A stretch of DNA of 64,000 bases. Source: Lithodes maja. Its lineage: Eukaryota > Arthropoda > Malacostraca > Decapoda > Lithodidae. Numbering within the stretch: the stretch's first letter is position 1; every line of letters starts with the position of its first letter. The translations under genes and the position numbers were made by a program. Location: NCBI GenBank assembly GCA_037953745.1, contig JBAKBP010001403.1, forward strand, positions 134,001-198,000, written 5' to 3'. This document shows positions 1 to 10,539 of this stretch, in pieces. A model generated the notes under the pieces. It did not search any database, was not told where the DNA came from, and saw only the letters and a list, made by a program, of their open reading frames with translations.

Positions 1-1
1 G

Positions 2-166
2 GGTGTGAGGGACGACTTGTGGCTCACTGGACAACTACCAAACAGTCTAGAGTGGAACAGTGGAAGGCCACATTCAGATGAATATGAATGTGGCGTCCTT
101 CTTGACAAGACGCTGGCTGACTATCCATGTACGCACAGCTATCGCTTCGTATGCCAACTCTATTAA
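2..166 (+). CDS. C-type lectin-like domain, final exon (partial)
   Basis: Frame 2 is open from the window edge to TAA at 164-166. It reads like the C-terminal half of a C-type lectin fold: a WNSGRP segment, then ECGVLL, then YPC and finally RFVCQLY before the stop. The spacing of the three cysteines and the terminal FVC match the conserved long-form CTLD disulfide pattern. The upstream part of the domain lies outside the window, so an intron boundary cannot be seen. CTLDs are common secreted or membrane recognition proteins in crustacean immunity; the ligand cannot be inferred, because no EPN/QPD sugar-specificity motif lies in this piece. This is the only host-like coding sequence recognised in the window. 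Confidence 0.8.
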   Translation, partial: GVRDDLWLTGQLPNSLEWNSGRPHSDEYECGVLLDKTLADYPCTHSYRFVCQLY

Positions 167-607
167 GCTGATGCAGTTCGTAAGTTGTTTTACAGGACAT
201 TTACGCTAATGTGTCACTATGTATGAACGGGCTACGATTTGCGCTACACATCCATTCACATATTTATATTTGTTACGCTATGATTACGATGAAACTTATT
301 TCAACATACAGTATATCCCAGCTACCACTGTATAATGTAGTCCTTACCTATTTTAACATACAGTATATCCCAACTATTATACCACTGTATATTATGGTCC
401 TTACCTATTCCAACATACAGTATATCCCAACTACCATTGTATAATGTAGTCCTTACCTAGTTCAACATTCAGTATATCCCATACAAACAAGGTATAAATT
501 ATACAATCATTGCGTACATTCAAAGTGATTTACCTCTCTATCCTTATTATTAGATGGGTATATTAATACCAATGTTCCATTTTCAAGGTATTTTGATGTT
601 GTTCTTC
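167..607. repeat. 3' flank of lectin exon with imperfect 55-bp tandem repeat
   Basis: At about 299-481 a unit of roughly 53-60 bp (CAACATACAGTATATCCCA ... GTAGTCCTTACCTA) recurs imperfectly three to four times. The remainder is AT-rich noncoding sequence. The short ORF at 211-444 is a by-product of this repeat. Confidence 0.7.
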
Positions 608-610
608 TTC

Positions 611-663
<53 letters not shown>

Positions 664-664
664 T
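608..664. repeat. (ATT)n microsatellite
   Basis: An uninterrupted run of ATT/TTA trinucleotides, preceded by CTTCTTCTT. Nothing recognised in the following 665-1181 stretch on either strand. Confidence 0.95.
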
Positions 665-1176
665 TATTAGTATTATTAAGTGGAACAGGAAAGGGGGGTA
701 GGGGCTAAGTCGGCGAAGAAACCAGACTAGAGACAATGAAATAGGTATCGTACGAAGAAAGACGGGGGGCAGTATTGTGTAGTGCGATACTGGTATGTCT
801 GACTGTATTACAACTATATTAAGCTCACTTTTACCTCAAATAAATTATTACTAATTTCATATTAGCCTTTACACGAGTATGCCATAACATCGTGAATGTA
901 ACTGTGTACGGTCACTCTTTTGGATTTGTTGCAGCTCTTGGTATATTTGTGTGCAAATAAGAGCCTAAAAATAGAGACAAATGAAATGGTGCGCCCAATT
1001 TCTAAAGTATGTAATTAAAGTGATAAAGGGCTCTCTGATCTGTGTGAGTGGCCGTATAGGGTTTGGGTGTTAGTTCACTCGATGATTCCATGCTCACTCA
1101 TATTTCATACACTTAGCATGTCTTCATTGGTTGTTTAAAGGTGTCTTGGATTATATGTAAAACACACAAGTACGTA

Positions 1177-1181
<5 letters not shown>

Positions 1182-1215
<34 letters not shown>
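1182..1215. repeat. Poly(A) tract of about 34 A
   Basis: A 34-nt A run. It could be a retroposed 3' tail, but no recognisable element precedes it. Confidence 0.9.
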
Positions 1216-1216
<1 letters not shown>

Positions 1217-1327
1217 ATAACATAAATTGAATAAATATATGATTAAGGAATGTTTTTGGATATATACGGTCACCCACATGAGTTCTCACCCTGCCTCTTG
1301 CGTTACTGCAGCTTGTACACGGGACGT

Positions 1328-1329
<2 letters not shown>

Positions 1330-1381
<52 letters not shown>
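1330..1381. repeat. (AT)n microsatellite
   Basis: Pure AT dinucleotide run of about 50 bp. The following 1382-1824 stretch shows no recognisable gene. Confidence 0.95.
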
Positions 1382-1384
<3 letters not shown>

Positions 1385-1824
1385 ATCTTATTATTCAATA
1401 CTTAAGGAAAAAAATTGTTTTATATATTTATCAATATTACACTCCTAGTGCAGTCCTTCTAGATTGCATGGGACCAAAGGGGGCAGAGGCTCGTCGGGGT
1501 GACTGTGCGGGCTCATGCTGCATTATTATAATATGTTTTTCTTAATAGTACTAAAACTAGATATATATTACTTAACCAAATATGTGCAGCGAGGTCTGTT
1601 CTTATTCTATTATGTATGTGTTCGATATGTATTTAGTTTTAATTAAGTGTTGGACTACAAACATAAGTGTACACTATGACCCAACCCATGCCAATGACAC
1701 ACGAATGACTGTACTGGCATACCTTTAATGTTTTACCTCTTTTGGGGTTTATCTGAATTGTTTGTGTGTGTACTTATTAATAAGGGAGTGTTGATATTAA
1801 TAATGTTAATCCTCATACATGAAT

Positions 1825-1946
1825 GAAGGCGGTGCTGGTTGGGGGGAGGGGCGTCGACTGACTGGGGACAGAGGTGCATGGGGGCGGTTCGTTCGTGGCC
1901 ACCCCTTCGGGGATCACGGCGTCAGGCAATAGATAGATAGAATCCT
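1825..1946 (+). mobile_element. RTE-type retrotransposon 3' end fragment with GATA tail
   Basis: This segment ends CGTCAGGCAATAGATAGATAGA and carries the block TTCGTGGCCACCCCTTCGG. It is the reverse complement of the 3' end of the RTE-like element at 36739-36860, including the GATA-type tail. Only the 3' end is present, as expected for severe 5' truncation during target-primed reverse transcription. The overlapping minus-strand ORF at 1813-2019 is spurious. Confidence 0.75.
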
Positions 1947-2030
1947 CATACTTTGTGTTTACTCTCGGGTTTACGGATTTACACAATGAGACAGATAATG
2001 TGTCATTGTACGAATGCACGTGTGTTCATA

Positions 2031-2576
2031 ATTATGTACTGTATGGTATAGGAGAGATTATGTACTGTATGTTATAGGAGAGATTATATACTGTATGTTA
2101 TAGGAGAGATTATGTACTGTATGGTATAGGAGAGATTATGTACTGTATGGTATAGGAGAGATTATGTACTGTATGGTATAGGAGAGATTATGTACTGTAT
2201 GGTATAGGAGAGATTATGTACTGTATGGTATAGGAGAGATTATGTACTGTATGGTATAGGAGAGATTATGTACTGTATGGTATAGGAGAGATTATGTACT
2301 GTATGGTATAGGAGAGATTATGTACTGTATGGTATAGGAGAGATTATGTACTGTATGGTATAGGAGAGATTATGTACTGTATGGTATAGGAGAGATTATG
2401 TACTGTATGGTATAGGAGAGATTATGTACTGTATGGTATAGGAGAGATTATGTACTGTATGGTATAGGAGAGATTATGTACTGTATGGTATAGGAGAGAT
2501 TATGTACTGTATGGTATAGGAGAGATTATGTACTGTATGGTATAGGAGAGATTATGTACTGTATGGTATAGGAGAG
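2031..2576. repeat. 26-bp minisatellite, exactly 21 units
   Basis: The unit ATTATGTACTGTATGGTATA plus GGAGAG recurs with constant period; 21 x 26 bp gives 546 bp exactly. Only the second and third units differ visibly (TGTTATA for TGGTATA, and ATTATATA). The array is followed directly by a purine-rich stretch. There are no spacers, so it is not a CRISPR array. Confidence 0.97.
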
Positions 2577-2683
2577 AGGGCGAGGGAAGAGATGGGTGGG
2601 TAGAGGGAGAGAGGAGAGGGAGGGAGGGGAGAGAGTGATAGGGGAGATAGTTAGGATGGTGGTGGGGGGTGGGGGGAGATTGC
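2571..2683. repeat. G/A-rich polypurine stretch
   Basis: About 110 bp of almost pure G and A on the plus strand with several G runs (GGGAGGGAGGGG, GGTGGGGGGTGGGGGG). It could form G-quadruplex or triplex structure. The ORFs read from its C-rich complement have no plausible product. Confidence 0.7.
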
Positions 2684-3046
2684 ATAGGAGTGATTCATAA
2701 CATTTGAAAGAGGAATTCAATGTTTTGTTGTCTCAAGTTAGCTCATGTTTTTCATCGAATTATTATTATAATATTGAGTTAATACTCCATCCTAAGTTTT
2801 AATTATTAAATTATTCACAAGTTCTCACTGATTCCGAAATCCAACTTTTTTACCTATTTTTGTACTATCAAAAAATATGTACTGTTTTGTTTTGCAACTC
2901 ATCAATCTATTCCTGTTCACTTGTGCCATAAGTACATGTCATCATATTACATATATAATATTACTTGGTAGTGTGCAATGTGTTAAAAAGTATAGGCCTA
3001 CTGTGGATGGTAAGTGTGCAGTATATATGCATCTCAATTATAATCA

Positions 3047-3289
3047 ATGTGCTTATGTAATGATTGTAATAATTTTATAGTAAATACTGATGATGTCTCC
3101 CACTGTGCAGTTTGTAACAATCCCGTGCATTCTAGTTGCACTGGATGGATTTGTATTAATTGTAATCTAAATACATTTACGTTTCTTAATATTTTAGATG
3201 ATAATGTGTATATGGATTGCATGAATACAAACGGTGTATCAAATAGTATTTTACTCTTGCCTAGCTTGAGAACGTCACATTTAGGCTAA
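3047..3289 (+). pseudogene. PHD-like zinc-finger fragment of CR1 element A
   Basis: The translation contains CNDC, then CAVC, then HSSC, then a W followed by CINC. This is the C4HC3 spacing of a PHD finger. PHD fingers are known in the N-terminal proteins of some CR1/L2 retrotransposons. The frame closes at 3287, and the endonuclease continues in another frame from about 3290, so this is a frameshifted remnant. The first residues may belong to an upstream frame. Confidence 0.6.
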
Positions 3290-3356
3290 CCCTCTAGACT
3301 TAAATATTACTCATGATCTGGTTCCTTTAAGTTATATTGATCATGATACTAATTAT

Positions 3357-3851
3357 TTGAATAACATTAGCTGGGATAATTTACGATGTGATTACTACAC
3401 TGAGGATAAGCTCAATGACAAGTGCAGACAAGAAATACGCGTTTTGGAGTCCTTTTCACTTGTACATTTTAATATTCGTTGTATCCCCAGAAATGTTCAC
3501 AGTTTTGAAAACTACATACTAAATCTTGATTTACAGTTTAGTGTAATTGGTATAACCGAAATTTGGTTAAATCAAAGCTGTCAGGACAGGTACAAATTAA
3601 ATGGGTACATGCAGTTTGAGAATTATAGACAAAAGAAAAGAGGCGGTGGTGTATCGCTCTATATTAAGAAGGACCTGTGTCCCGTACCGAGGCACAACTT
3701 AACAATAATGGACAATAATATGGAGTCTATATTTGTAGAAATTGAGAGTAATGACAAAACTGAGAATGTTGTTATTGTAGGAGTAATTTATAGACCACCC
3801 AAATGCGAGTGGAGAATCATTTTTGGATTGCCTAAGCGATATTTTGTCTAA
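3357..3851 (+). pseudogene. CR1-type APE-like endonuclease domain, broken
   Basis: Key motifs are HFNIR near the N-terminus, SVIGITEIWL (the TE-W segment of non-LTR endonucleases), the RGGGVSLYIK strand and GVIYRPP. In the family this domain nicks the genomic target for primed reverse transcription. The ORF runs out of frame at about 3815; the next homologous stretch (GDFNLNIL at about 3892, SDHFPMF at about 4098) lies in other frames with an internal stop, so the enzyme is inactive here. Confidence 0.8.
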
Positions 3852-4233
3852 AATTCAAAGAGAAAAGAAAACAATATATACAGTATATTATGGGGGATTT
3901 TAATTTGAACATACTAAAAGGTAAAACTCATAACTTAACATCTGCATTTATTGAAACTATGTTTTCATATTCATTGTTACCACTCATAAACAAACCTACA
4001 AGGATTAAACATGATTCCCAAAATCCAATAGATAAATTTGTTTGTAATCAAACACTAAACAAAACTTAGTTCAACGGTATATTATGCACGGACATATCTG
4101 ACCATTTTCCAATGTTTAGCATAAGTAATAAGCTTTGCGAACTGAGTGATAAATATGTAAAGAAAAAATTATATACTCAGAATATATAAACAGGTTCAAA
4201 GATAAATGAATAGGAGAGGATTGGGGTGATGTT

Positions 4234-4855
4234 TTGAACATAAATAATATCCAGGAAGCGTTCTCATCTTTTCATACCAAGTTCTCTAAATATTTTAATG
4301 AATGTTTTCCACTTGTAAACATTAAAATTGGTTACCGGAATAGGAAAACATGGTTGACACCTGGCTTAATAAATTCAATTAAAATAAAAAATAAGTTATA
4401 CGTTATGTCAATAAAGTACCCTACATTACAGCATAAACATAATTACTTGTGATTATAAGATAAATTTGCTGACATTATTACGTAAAGCGGAACGAAATCA
4501 CTATGTTGAACTTTTCCAGAAACATAAAGAAATCTTGGGAACTCATAAAAGAGGTTATCAATGAAAGTAAAACGTCTTCTTATAAACAAAGTAAATTTGT
4601 GATTAACGGTAAAATTGAGACAGATAAACAAATACTAAGTAATGGCTTTAATATGTTCTTTGCTAATATTTGATCTACAGTTCACGAGTCAATACCGCAT
4701 ACCAATAACACATTTTCACAATTTATGTCACCAGCTTACCAACATTCAATGTTCTTAAAGCCAACCGATAGTGAAGAAGTTAATAATATAATAACATCCT
4801 TAAAAAATAAGTGTCCAGGATGGGATGGTATAACTGCTTATGTAATGAAGCATTA
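4234..4855 (+). pseudogene. CR1 element A: endonuclease-RT linker and RT start
   Basis: Fragments in several frames match the linker of CR1-type ORF2: a TWLTPGLINSIK segment near 4350 and a CPGWDGITAYVMK segment near 4815, which corresponds to the PGxDGI motif just ahead of the RT. The coding sequence then breaks at about 4855-4860, where a Penelope-like element begins, and resumes at about 7725. Confidence 0.65.
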
Positions 4856-4908
4856 ACTATTATTGGATTGTTGACAATTCGTTAGAAGTTATTGATAAAA
4901 TAAATACC

Positions 4909-5622
4909 ATGCCGAAAGTTACCTCGGTACATAGCTTCGACTTTTCAACTTTGTATACCAATTTGCCTTTAGATTTAGTATATTCAGAGCTTTGTTTTAT
5001 TATAGATTTGCACTTTGACAGGTTCGTTGGGAATGGTAATTATTTCATAAATGTTTATACATATTTTAATAATGCATCACTTAGCTCTACTCCCACTAGT
5101 TCTGTATATTTTGATAGAACTAAACTTAAAGATGCCTTTAAATTCCTCCTTTTCAATACTTATGTTAGATTCGGGCCTTACATTTTCAAACAAATATTAG
5201 GAATTCCTATGGGTGGAAATGCTAGCCCTTTAATTGCAGACTTATTCTTCCTCGCTTTAGAATTTAAATATATAAAAGACTTAGTTGACAGTAGCAAGAA
5301 AAATAAAATCCCAGAAAAATTAGCACTTGCTAAATTGTTAAGTAATAATAGTAGATATATTGATGATATTCTCGTTTGCAATTTGTTAAATTTTAATCAA
5401 GTTGCTAAACTTATTTACCCTAATTCTATTCCCCTCACACAATGTAACGTAAATTATAAAGTTGAACATTTTCTTGATATAAATATAGAGATTGTTAATG
5501 AACATTGCATACTTAAAGTATATCACAAAGTTGATGATTTTAATTTTAACGTAATAAACTTTCCTTTCCCTAGTAGTAATATCGATAGTAAAAAACTTAT
5601 AATTGTTTTTATTCCCAGTTAA
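4909..5622 (+). CDS. Reverse transcriptase of PLE-like element A (partial)
   Basis: RT motifs in order are FDFSTLYTNLP (motif A region with the first catalytic Asp), GIPMGGNASPLIADLFF (motif B) and RYIDDILV (catalytic YIDD). This signature belongs to RTs of the Penelope-like superfamily rather than to CR1. The upstream frame is open (a VDNSLEVIDKI segment), so the annotated Met is internal. The ORF ends early at 5620 through a frameshift near 5590; the expected C-terminus (IRFCKICTKVDDFWARAR) follows in another frame and is found again in the duplicated copy. Assignment to a PLE sublineage is uncertain. Confidence 0.7.
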   Translation: MPKVTSVHSFDFSTLYTNLPLDLVYSELCFIIDLHFDRFVGNGNYFINVYTYFNNASLSSTPTSSVYFDRTKLKDAFKFLLFNTYVRFGPYIFKQILGIPMGGNASPLIADLFFLALEFKYIKDLVDSSKKNKIPEKLALAKLLSNNSRYIDDILVCNLLNFNQVAKLIYPNSIPLTQCNVNYKVEHFLDINIEIVNEHCILKVYHKVDDFNFNVINFPFPSSNIDSKKLIIVFIPS

Positions 5623-7690
5623 TAAGATTTTGTAAAATCTGCACTAAAGTAGATGACTTTTGGGCTAGAGCTAGGTTAGTATACAGACTCTTAGTAGACA
5701 GAGGTTTTGAGGCAAGTAAATTGTTCCATAAATTTAATCTTTTTAGGGTCAATTATTGTGACTGTATTCTAAAATTTGACATCAATAATTTTAATCAAGC
5801 ATTTTTAACTTGAAGTTTCTTGTATAACCTCTGCTTACTTTTTGTCAGTATTTATTGTTTATCTTTTTCTTTTTCTATTATTAATATTAATATTGATGAT
5901 TTTTTAAATTGATTGTTCTTGTTAAAGAGTACTCTTTGTTTAAATCTGTTGTTACTTCATATTTTGCAATTATTTGTCTTTATATTATATGTATTCATTG
6001 TCGATAGTATCAATTGCTTGCTATTGCGATTTCCATAGTTTATTTGTGCGATAAATGTAGGTTATTTGTAGGGTAGTTATTGATAGGGGTCACTTGAGGC
6101 ATGCTATGCTTACAGGTACCTACCAGATAGCACTATCGTTAGTGAGTGCTGTACTGTATTTTATATATTATTTTGTAATAGTATAGATATCTTATCAATA
6201 TTTGTATTGTGTACTATTGTTAATGTCTTGTCATGTTGCAAATTTGATTTTAAATGAATATTTTTACATTTAACATGTAGTTTCTTTATTCATGCAGAGT
6301 TTAGTACAATTTACCAGAACGTCCCGGACATCCCAAATTTGACTAATTCCTTGAACGTGACGATAGTGCGTTGTTATGTGTGCGATTAGTTTGCTTGGGA
6401 AACAGATTAACTTGCTCATGTAGTAGTGTACACCCTATGTGGTGGATTGTGTTCTTTTATTTCATAGATTTAATTTTAGTAAGCGTTGTTTCCACATAGC
6501 GATTTTGATAATTTAATTTGACTTTTTATTGTCCTTGTCCCAATTTTGGTTTGTTTAGTTTGCAAGTTTTACATTTTAATTTTTTAATTTTAATACACTA
6601 TTTTGACCTACCTAATAACATTATTATGTACACTCAGTCAAAAAAGTATCTGCACCCCTACCCTGGTAATATCAATAGTAAAATAACTTATAATTTTTTG
6701 TATTCCCAGATAATAAGATTTTGTAAAATCTGCACTAAAGTAGATGACTTTTGGGCTAGAGCTAGGTTACTATACAGACTCTTAGTAGACAGAGGTTTTG
6801 AGGCAAGTAAATTGTTCCATAAATTTAATCTTTTTAGGGTCAATTATTGTGACTATTCTAAAATTTGACATCAATAATTTTAATCAAGCATTTTTAACTT
6901 GAAGTTTCTTGTATAACCTCTGCTTACTTTTTGTCAGTATTTATTGTTTATCTTTTTCTTTTTCTTTTTCTATTATTAATATTAATATTGATGATTTTTT
7001 AAATTGATTGTTCTTGTTAAAAGAGTACTCTTTGTTTAAATCTGTTGTTACTTCATATTTTGCAATTATTTGTCTATATTATATGTATTCATTGTCGATA
7101 GTATCAATTGCTTGCTTTTGCGATTTCCTTAGTTTATTTGTGCAATAAATGTAGGTTATTTGTAGGGTAGTTATTGATAGGGGTCACTTGAGGCATGCTA
7201 TGCTTACAGGTACCTACCCGATAGCACTATCGTTAGTGAGTGCTGTACTGTATTTTATATATTATTTTGTAATAGTATAGATATCTTATCAATATTTGTA
7301 TTTTGTACTATTGTTAATGTCTTGTCATGTTGCAAATTTGATTTTAAATAATATTTTGACATTTAACATGTAGTTTCTTTATTCATGCAGAGTTTAGTAC
7401 AATTTACCAGAACGTCCCGGACTTCCCAAACTTGACTAATTCCTTTAACGTGACGATAGTGCGTTGTTATATGTGCGATTAGTTTGCTTGAGAAACAGAT
7501 TAACTTGCTCATGTAGTAATGTATACCCTATATGGTGGATTGTGTTCTTTTATTTAATAATTTTCATTTTAGTAAGCGTTGTTTCCACATACCGATTTTG
7601 ATAATTTAACTTGACTTTATATTGTCCTTGTCCCAATTTTGGTTTGTTTAGTTTGCAAGTTTTACATTTTAATTTTAATTTATATGGATG
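5575..7690 (+). repeat. 1.09-kb tandem duplication of PLE-A 3' end
   Basis: AATAAGATTTTGTAAAATC occurs at 5621 and at 6712, and the sequence stays aligned through GGTACCTACC (6114 and 7208) to the TTTTACATTTTAATTTT end (about 6570 and 7662). Each copy holds the last 60 or so RT codons plus about 900 bp of UTR. Substitutions and small indels separate the copies, so the duplication is not very recent. Confidence 0.85.
6518..6868 (+). pseudogene. C-terminal RT fragment in second PLE-A copy
   Basis: Only the 3' two thirds of this ORF is meaningful: from about 6660 it encodes the PLE-A C-terminus (YSQIIRFCKICTKVDDFWAR, then RGFEASKLFHKFNLF). The beginning is read-through of the first copy's UTR. 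This copy lacks the frameshift seen in the first copy near 5590. Confidence 0.6.
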
Positions 7691-7724
7691 TCCTTGTCCA
7701 TATTATTAATTTATCTTTGTTACA

Positions 7725-8196
7725 GGGTGTTCTTCCAGCTGAGCTTAAACCAGCCAATGTTATACCATTGTACAAGGGGTGAGATGCAACATCATGTAAT
7801 AATTATCGTCCTGTGTCTATGCTCACAGTATTTTCGAAAATATTTGAGCACATAATGTATAAAAGGGTCATATCATTTATAACAAAATATCAGCGACTTT
7901 ACAAGTATCAGTTCGGCTTCCGTCAGGGGTTTGGAACCTATCTTGCACTAATTAATTTGATAGACAAAATTTCCAAAGAGTTAGATAATGGCAACTATGT
8001 AATTGGAATGTTCTAGACTACAGTAAAGCTTTCGACACAATAAATCATATTATTCTGCTTAAAAAACTATATAACTATGGCATTAGAGGCAGTGCTTATG
8101 ATTGGTGTCAGACCTACCTGACGGGAAAGACTCGATATGTATCAAACAATGAAGTAGAATCTAATACATGTAATGTGGAATATGGTGTGCCATGGT
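7725..8196 (+). pseudogene. CR1-type reverse transcriptase, RT motifs 1-4, broken
   Basis: The stretch resumes CR1 element A: GVLPAELKPANVIPLYKG, a stop at 7780-7782, then NYRPVSMLTVFSKIFE, QFGFRQGFGT, a stop near 8014, DYSKAFDTINH (motif A) and finally VEYGVP, where motif B should continue as PQGS. The element breaks exactly there and a minus-strand Jockey fragment begins. At least two in-frame stops are visible. The catalytic FADD block is missing. Confidence 0.75.
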
Positions 8197-8217
8197 GTGA
8201 TTGATGCCAGACTCTAT
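8197..8217 (-). mobile_element. Downstream piece of Jockey element B with TSD CTAT
   Basis: Read on the minus strand this 21-bp flank continues the Jockey RT interrupted at 16432: the codons around the gypsy insertion give FDRVWHQS, the expected continuation of the SKAFD motif. It ends with CTAT (8214-8217), repeated at 16432-16435. Element B is truncated at about 8196 against CR1 element A. Confidence 0.7.
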
Positions 8218-10054
8218 TGTTACGACCGGGCACTCGGGTACACTAGGGCTCTTACACAGGACTCGAGTATGGCTCGCTGCCACAACGGAAACACACGATC
8301 CCAACCCCAGAGTACTGCCAGCCGAACAAAAAACGCCACTACCCTCCGGAGTTCTATCTGCTATAACGGGGTATACAAGAACTCGGTACTAGCGTTTCAC
8401 ACAACAGACTAATAACTAGACGGGAGTTATCTAGTCTGGTCAACAATCAAACAAAGAAGAAAGTACTACAACACTAAAGAATAGTGTTGGCCGAAGCCGA
8501 AGTAATCCACCCTTGAACTAAGAACTTAAGAAGTCCTCCACCCTCTACTTCGGATCGGCACTATTACGTTACGTTAAACAATAGTCCTCGAGCATCAAGC
8601 AAGGAATCTTCTGATAAGTTAGATGCTTCTCGAATACTCATAAGAAGTAAGTATCGGATTTTGAACAGCAATTTAATGAATAACTCACTGGTAATTAAAG
8701 GCTTTAAATTGACATAAGAAGAATTATAAGAATAAGCAATAGGATATGGCAAACATTAAGAAGAAGTACTCCGACAATGCACTGGCAATAGCCTACTAAG
8801 ATTGTGCTCGTGGGCCACTAATCTCTGAAGTAGCTAAGCGTGCCACGCATGAAATCAATAGTGCTTAAACAATAATATACATAAGGAGAAGCTTCAATAC
8901 TATGCTGTATCTGCTGGTCGAGCAAAGTCTAGCTGGGATATCTAAGGTTAAGAGACAATGGCTGAGCAAGCGGCTCGTAGCCTAGCGAGGTCCTTAAGAC
9001 TGTGCGGCCAAATTACGGTAATTGACGGGATGCTCTCTTGAGAGATCCAGATCACTAGTATCTGGTTCTCTCCTGGCGATCCTCTCAAAGTCAAGCAAAT
9101 GAGATAGCACAGTGTTGGGTGGCACAGGCAAAAGCCCTCACTCGCAACACAGTGCTAAACTCCCACGGTACACAACCAAAAAGACCCCCTAGGCTTCCCA
9201 CGTCTCCGTTGCAATTGTGCTGGTTCAACCAACCTAGCACTCATAGGAAATCACAACTCGAGGAACCCTATCCCAGTCTAGCATTGCCTAAACCAGCAGA
9301 AAACAGGAACATGAATAATCGCACACAGGGAAATGCATATACGAGTGCAACAAACATCAATCAATCCTATTCTAGTTAACCCTTCCAAAAATAGGCTATC
9401 TAACAGGCACTTATCTCGTGAGAACTCAAGCGATAATACTTTGGCTGAATAAATCTGCACCAAAGGGGTCATTGAGGTTATACAGGGACGAGAAGAGAAG
9501 AAGGTAGGCTGTTCAGAGAGTAGAGAAAGTTCACATCAGTCGGAAGAATATGGATAGTTGCAAGGGATATGAGAGGTCGCTTTGCCTGATGAGTTCTGAT
9601 CTAAAAATGGCGAGACCTCCCTTTTTATACTCGGCCCCGTAGCGAGCATAACGGCAATCATGACGTCACATTCTCTCTCTCAATCTGGGATCGACAAAGG
9701 ATTCCCACGCTCTTGATGAGGGGGGAGGGAGGGGGGAAGGAGGGAGGAGGGAGTGAGGCCTACACACCTCGTGGCGCGCACACTGTCCTCCGTTACATAA
9801 CTCGCTCTCTCTCATCACATCATTATATACAAGTCCCACACACAATACTTATATCTAATGATATAAAATAGAACTCGTTGACTTAGAAGAAAACAAAATA
9901 CATAATGATAATACTTATAGTACAACGGTTCACATAAACTGAGTTAGGAAACTCTACACAGACTACAGCCAAAGTTCCTGCCCTGACGATCCTAGCGAGA
10001 GTGGGGCCTGACTGGGCGTTCTGTACAGCATGCTCATACTCGACATGCGTCACA
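8218..10054 (-). repeat. 3' LTR of gypsy copy 1
   Basis: In element sense it starts TGTGACGCATGTCGAG and ends GGTCGTAACA, that is TG...CA. A TATA box (TATAAAA, complement of 9623-9629) lies in it. The G-rich stretch at 9718-9758 is C-rich in element sense. The ORFs inside (8564-8752, 9119-9379 and others) recur identically in the other LTR and have no recognisable product. Confidence 0.93.
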
Positions 10055-10065
10055 CCTCCCCCAAG
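10055..10065 (-). other. Polypurine tract of gypsy copy 1
   Basis: In element sense CTTGGGGGAGG sits directly against the 3' LTR start. This is the expected position and composition of the plus-strand primer. The same tract occurs at 41769-41779 and 48514-48524 in the plus-strand copies. Confidence 0.85.
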
Positions 10066-10539
10066 ATTTTACTTGCTCAACCCTGAGCTAAAATCTGATA
10101 TACAGAACCCCATCAAACCCCTCACACCCAGCGACCGCATGGCACTAAAACAACGCTGAGTTTATCACTAAAACACATCTTATAAAAAAAAAATTCACAT
10201 TTCATAACTCCTCCCAACAATAGTAAAAGACATAATATCATGCTCCCAGAGCGAGCTTACAGCAGCTCAGCCGTTTGATAGTTCGTGGACTACTCAACCC
10301 TTATAGGCTATGACAAACTTATACAATTATCTTCATCAAAAAGAAAGAGTTTTTATATGATTTTTACATTTTAATATGTTTTTTTCCGGCTGCACTATAA
10401 GGGCAGCCTATTTTCTTCTATACCAAACGCTCAACAATCCTGCTTTACGACCCAATACGCTGGGCTACAACCGCGAGCCAACAAGCACCAAGCGCAAAAT
10501 ACTACTCAAACCAAAGCAGGAGGCTACCCGTGTGTCAAT

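Larger units (their letters stand above)
4860..7700 (+). mobile_element. Penelope-like element A, 5'-truncated, with duplicated 3' end
   Basis: This insertion in CR1 element A has an RT ORF (4909-5622; frame extends upstream to about 4868) followed by the 3' part of the ORF and a long AT-rich 3' UTR. The segment from about 5575 to 6600 is repeated, about 95% or more identical by eye, at about 6665-7690 with an offset of 1090-1091 bp. A full-plus-partial tandem arrangement is characteristic of PLEs (pseudo-LTRs). No GIY-YIG nuclease is seen downstream of the RT, so it may be an EN-minus lineage, or one with an N-terminal nuclease lost by truncation. Both outer boundaries are approximate. Confidence 0.65.
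3000..8196 (+). mobile_element. CR1-type non-LTR retrotransposon A, split and degenerate
   Basis: A plus-strand series of fragments in the order PHD-like finger (3047-3289), APE-type endonuclease (3357 to about 4170), linker (4234-4855) and reverse transcriptase (7725-8196). The RT is separated from the rest by a Penelope-like element at about 4860-7700. Several frameshifts and stops (for example near 3815, 4070 and 4675) make it non-functional. The RT is cut at about 8196, where it abuts a minus-strand Jockey fragment. The 5' boundary is approximate; 2684-3000 holds nothing clearly recognisable. Confidence 0.75.

Noticed and set aside
2031..2576. CRISPR-like regular repeat
   Set aside because: Units abut without unique spacers and the context is eukaryotic; it is a minisatellite.
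2500..2720. Two minus-strand ORFs rich in Ser, Pro and Leu
   Set aside because: They are translations of the 26-bp minisatellite and the polypurine tract; no codon structure beyond the repeat.
8564..9472. Small ORFs repeated at 14941-15756
   Set aside because: They lie in the gypsy LTRs and repeat only because the LTRs do; no domain and no initiation context.
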